Shown piece after piece: positions 11,912 through 11,983 of a stretch of DNA of 11,983 bases. This stretch comes from Sporosarcina sp. (GTDB lineage: Bacteria > Bacillota > Bacilli > Bacillales_A > Planococcaceae). Location of the stretch: the NCBI GenBank assembly GCA_029263945.1, contig JARIDM010000273.1, positions 1-11,983 on the forward strand. Direction: 5' to 3'. The notes beneath the pieces were generated by a model, which saw only the letters and a program-made list of their open reading frames with translations, searched no databases and was not told where the DNA came from. The position numbers were made by a program, and so were the translations under genes. Positions within the stretch are counted from its first letter, which is position 1; the number at the start of each line of letters is the position of its first letter.

Positions 11912-11983
11912 TTATTCTGCGACAACGATGTGACACATTGTTCGGGAATGCTTCAAGCCTACGATATGTTGTGGTGGTGCAAT
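11912..11983 (-). CDS. Possible 3' end of a convergent gene
   Basis: On the - strand an open frame enters from the window edge, reads IAPPQHIVGLKHSRTMCHIV then VAE, and stops with TAA at 11914-11912. The other two - frames contain stops or are less protein-like. It would converge on uppP with 22 bases between stops. An imperfect dyad (AACGATGTG with CACATTGTT, one wobble; about 11924-11942) lies inside it. Twenty-three codons are too few for identification. Confidence 0.3.
   Translation of the reverse strand: MAPPQHIVGLKHSRTMCHIVVAE

Overview
The window looks like chromosomal DNA of a low-G+C Gram-positive bacterium of the order Bacillales (Bacillaceae or Planococcaceae type). The reasons are AT-rich codon use, AGGAGG-type ribosome binding sites, a lia-type envelope-stress operon, a FadR-like operator next to a cre-like site, and DnaA boxes of the usual TTATCCACA form. 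The exact genus cannot be read from the sequence.

Positions 1-5106 (+ strand) are an accessory, fast-evolving region. It starts with the tail of one copy, then an intact, a broken and another intact copy of a 250-residue, six-helix membrane protein (family A), arranged head to tail with near-identical 3' ends, spacers and 5' ends. Two small soluble proteins follow (DUF5085-like by recollection; about 150 residues each), then a lipoprotein and a terminator. After that come the fossil 3' end of a second membrane family (family B), an intact family B gene, and a collapsed family A copy reduced to its first codons and its last 33 or so. Tandem paralogous membrane proteins with DUF5085-like neighbours fit the downstream part of a type VII secretion/LXG polymorphic-toxin locus, where such proteins act as immunity factors. 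The toxin is not in the window, so this is inference.

Positions 5147-8708 (- strand) are the cell-envelope stress module: liaI-like, liaH (PspA family), liaF, liaS, liaR. The order is that of Bacillus subtilis liaIHGFSR without liaG. A hairpin lies between liaH and liaF, a promoter with a possible LiaR site lies upstream of liaI, and a bidirectional terminator separates the operon from the array.

Positions 8767-10707 (+ strand) hold a fatty-acid--CoA ligase gene with a long leader. Its control region has a cre-like site between the -35 and -10 of a candidate promoter, a perfect 18-bp TetR/FadR-like palindrome, an orphan Shine-Dalgarno sequence and a 24-codon possible leader ORF. A strong terminator follows the gene.

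Positions 10738-11889 (+ strand) hold a dense cluster of DnaA-box-like sequences in an intergenic region, followed by uppP (undecaprenyl-diphosphatase). The last 72 bases may be the 3' end of a convergent gene. The lia operon and uppP both concern the lipid II/undecaprenyl cycle, the target of bacitracin, but they are separated by a lipid-metabolism gene with its own terminator, so they are not one operon.
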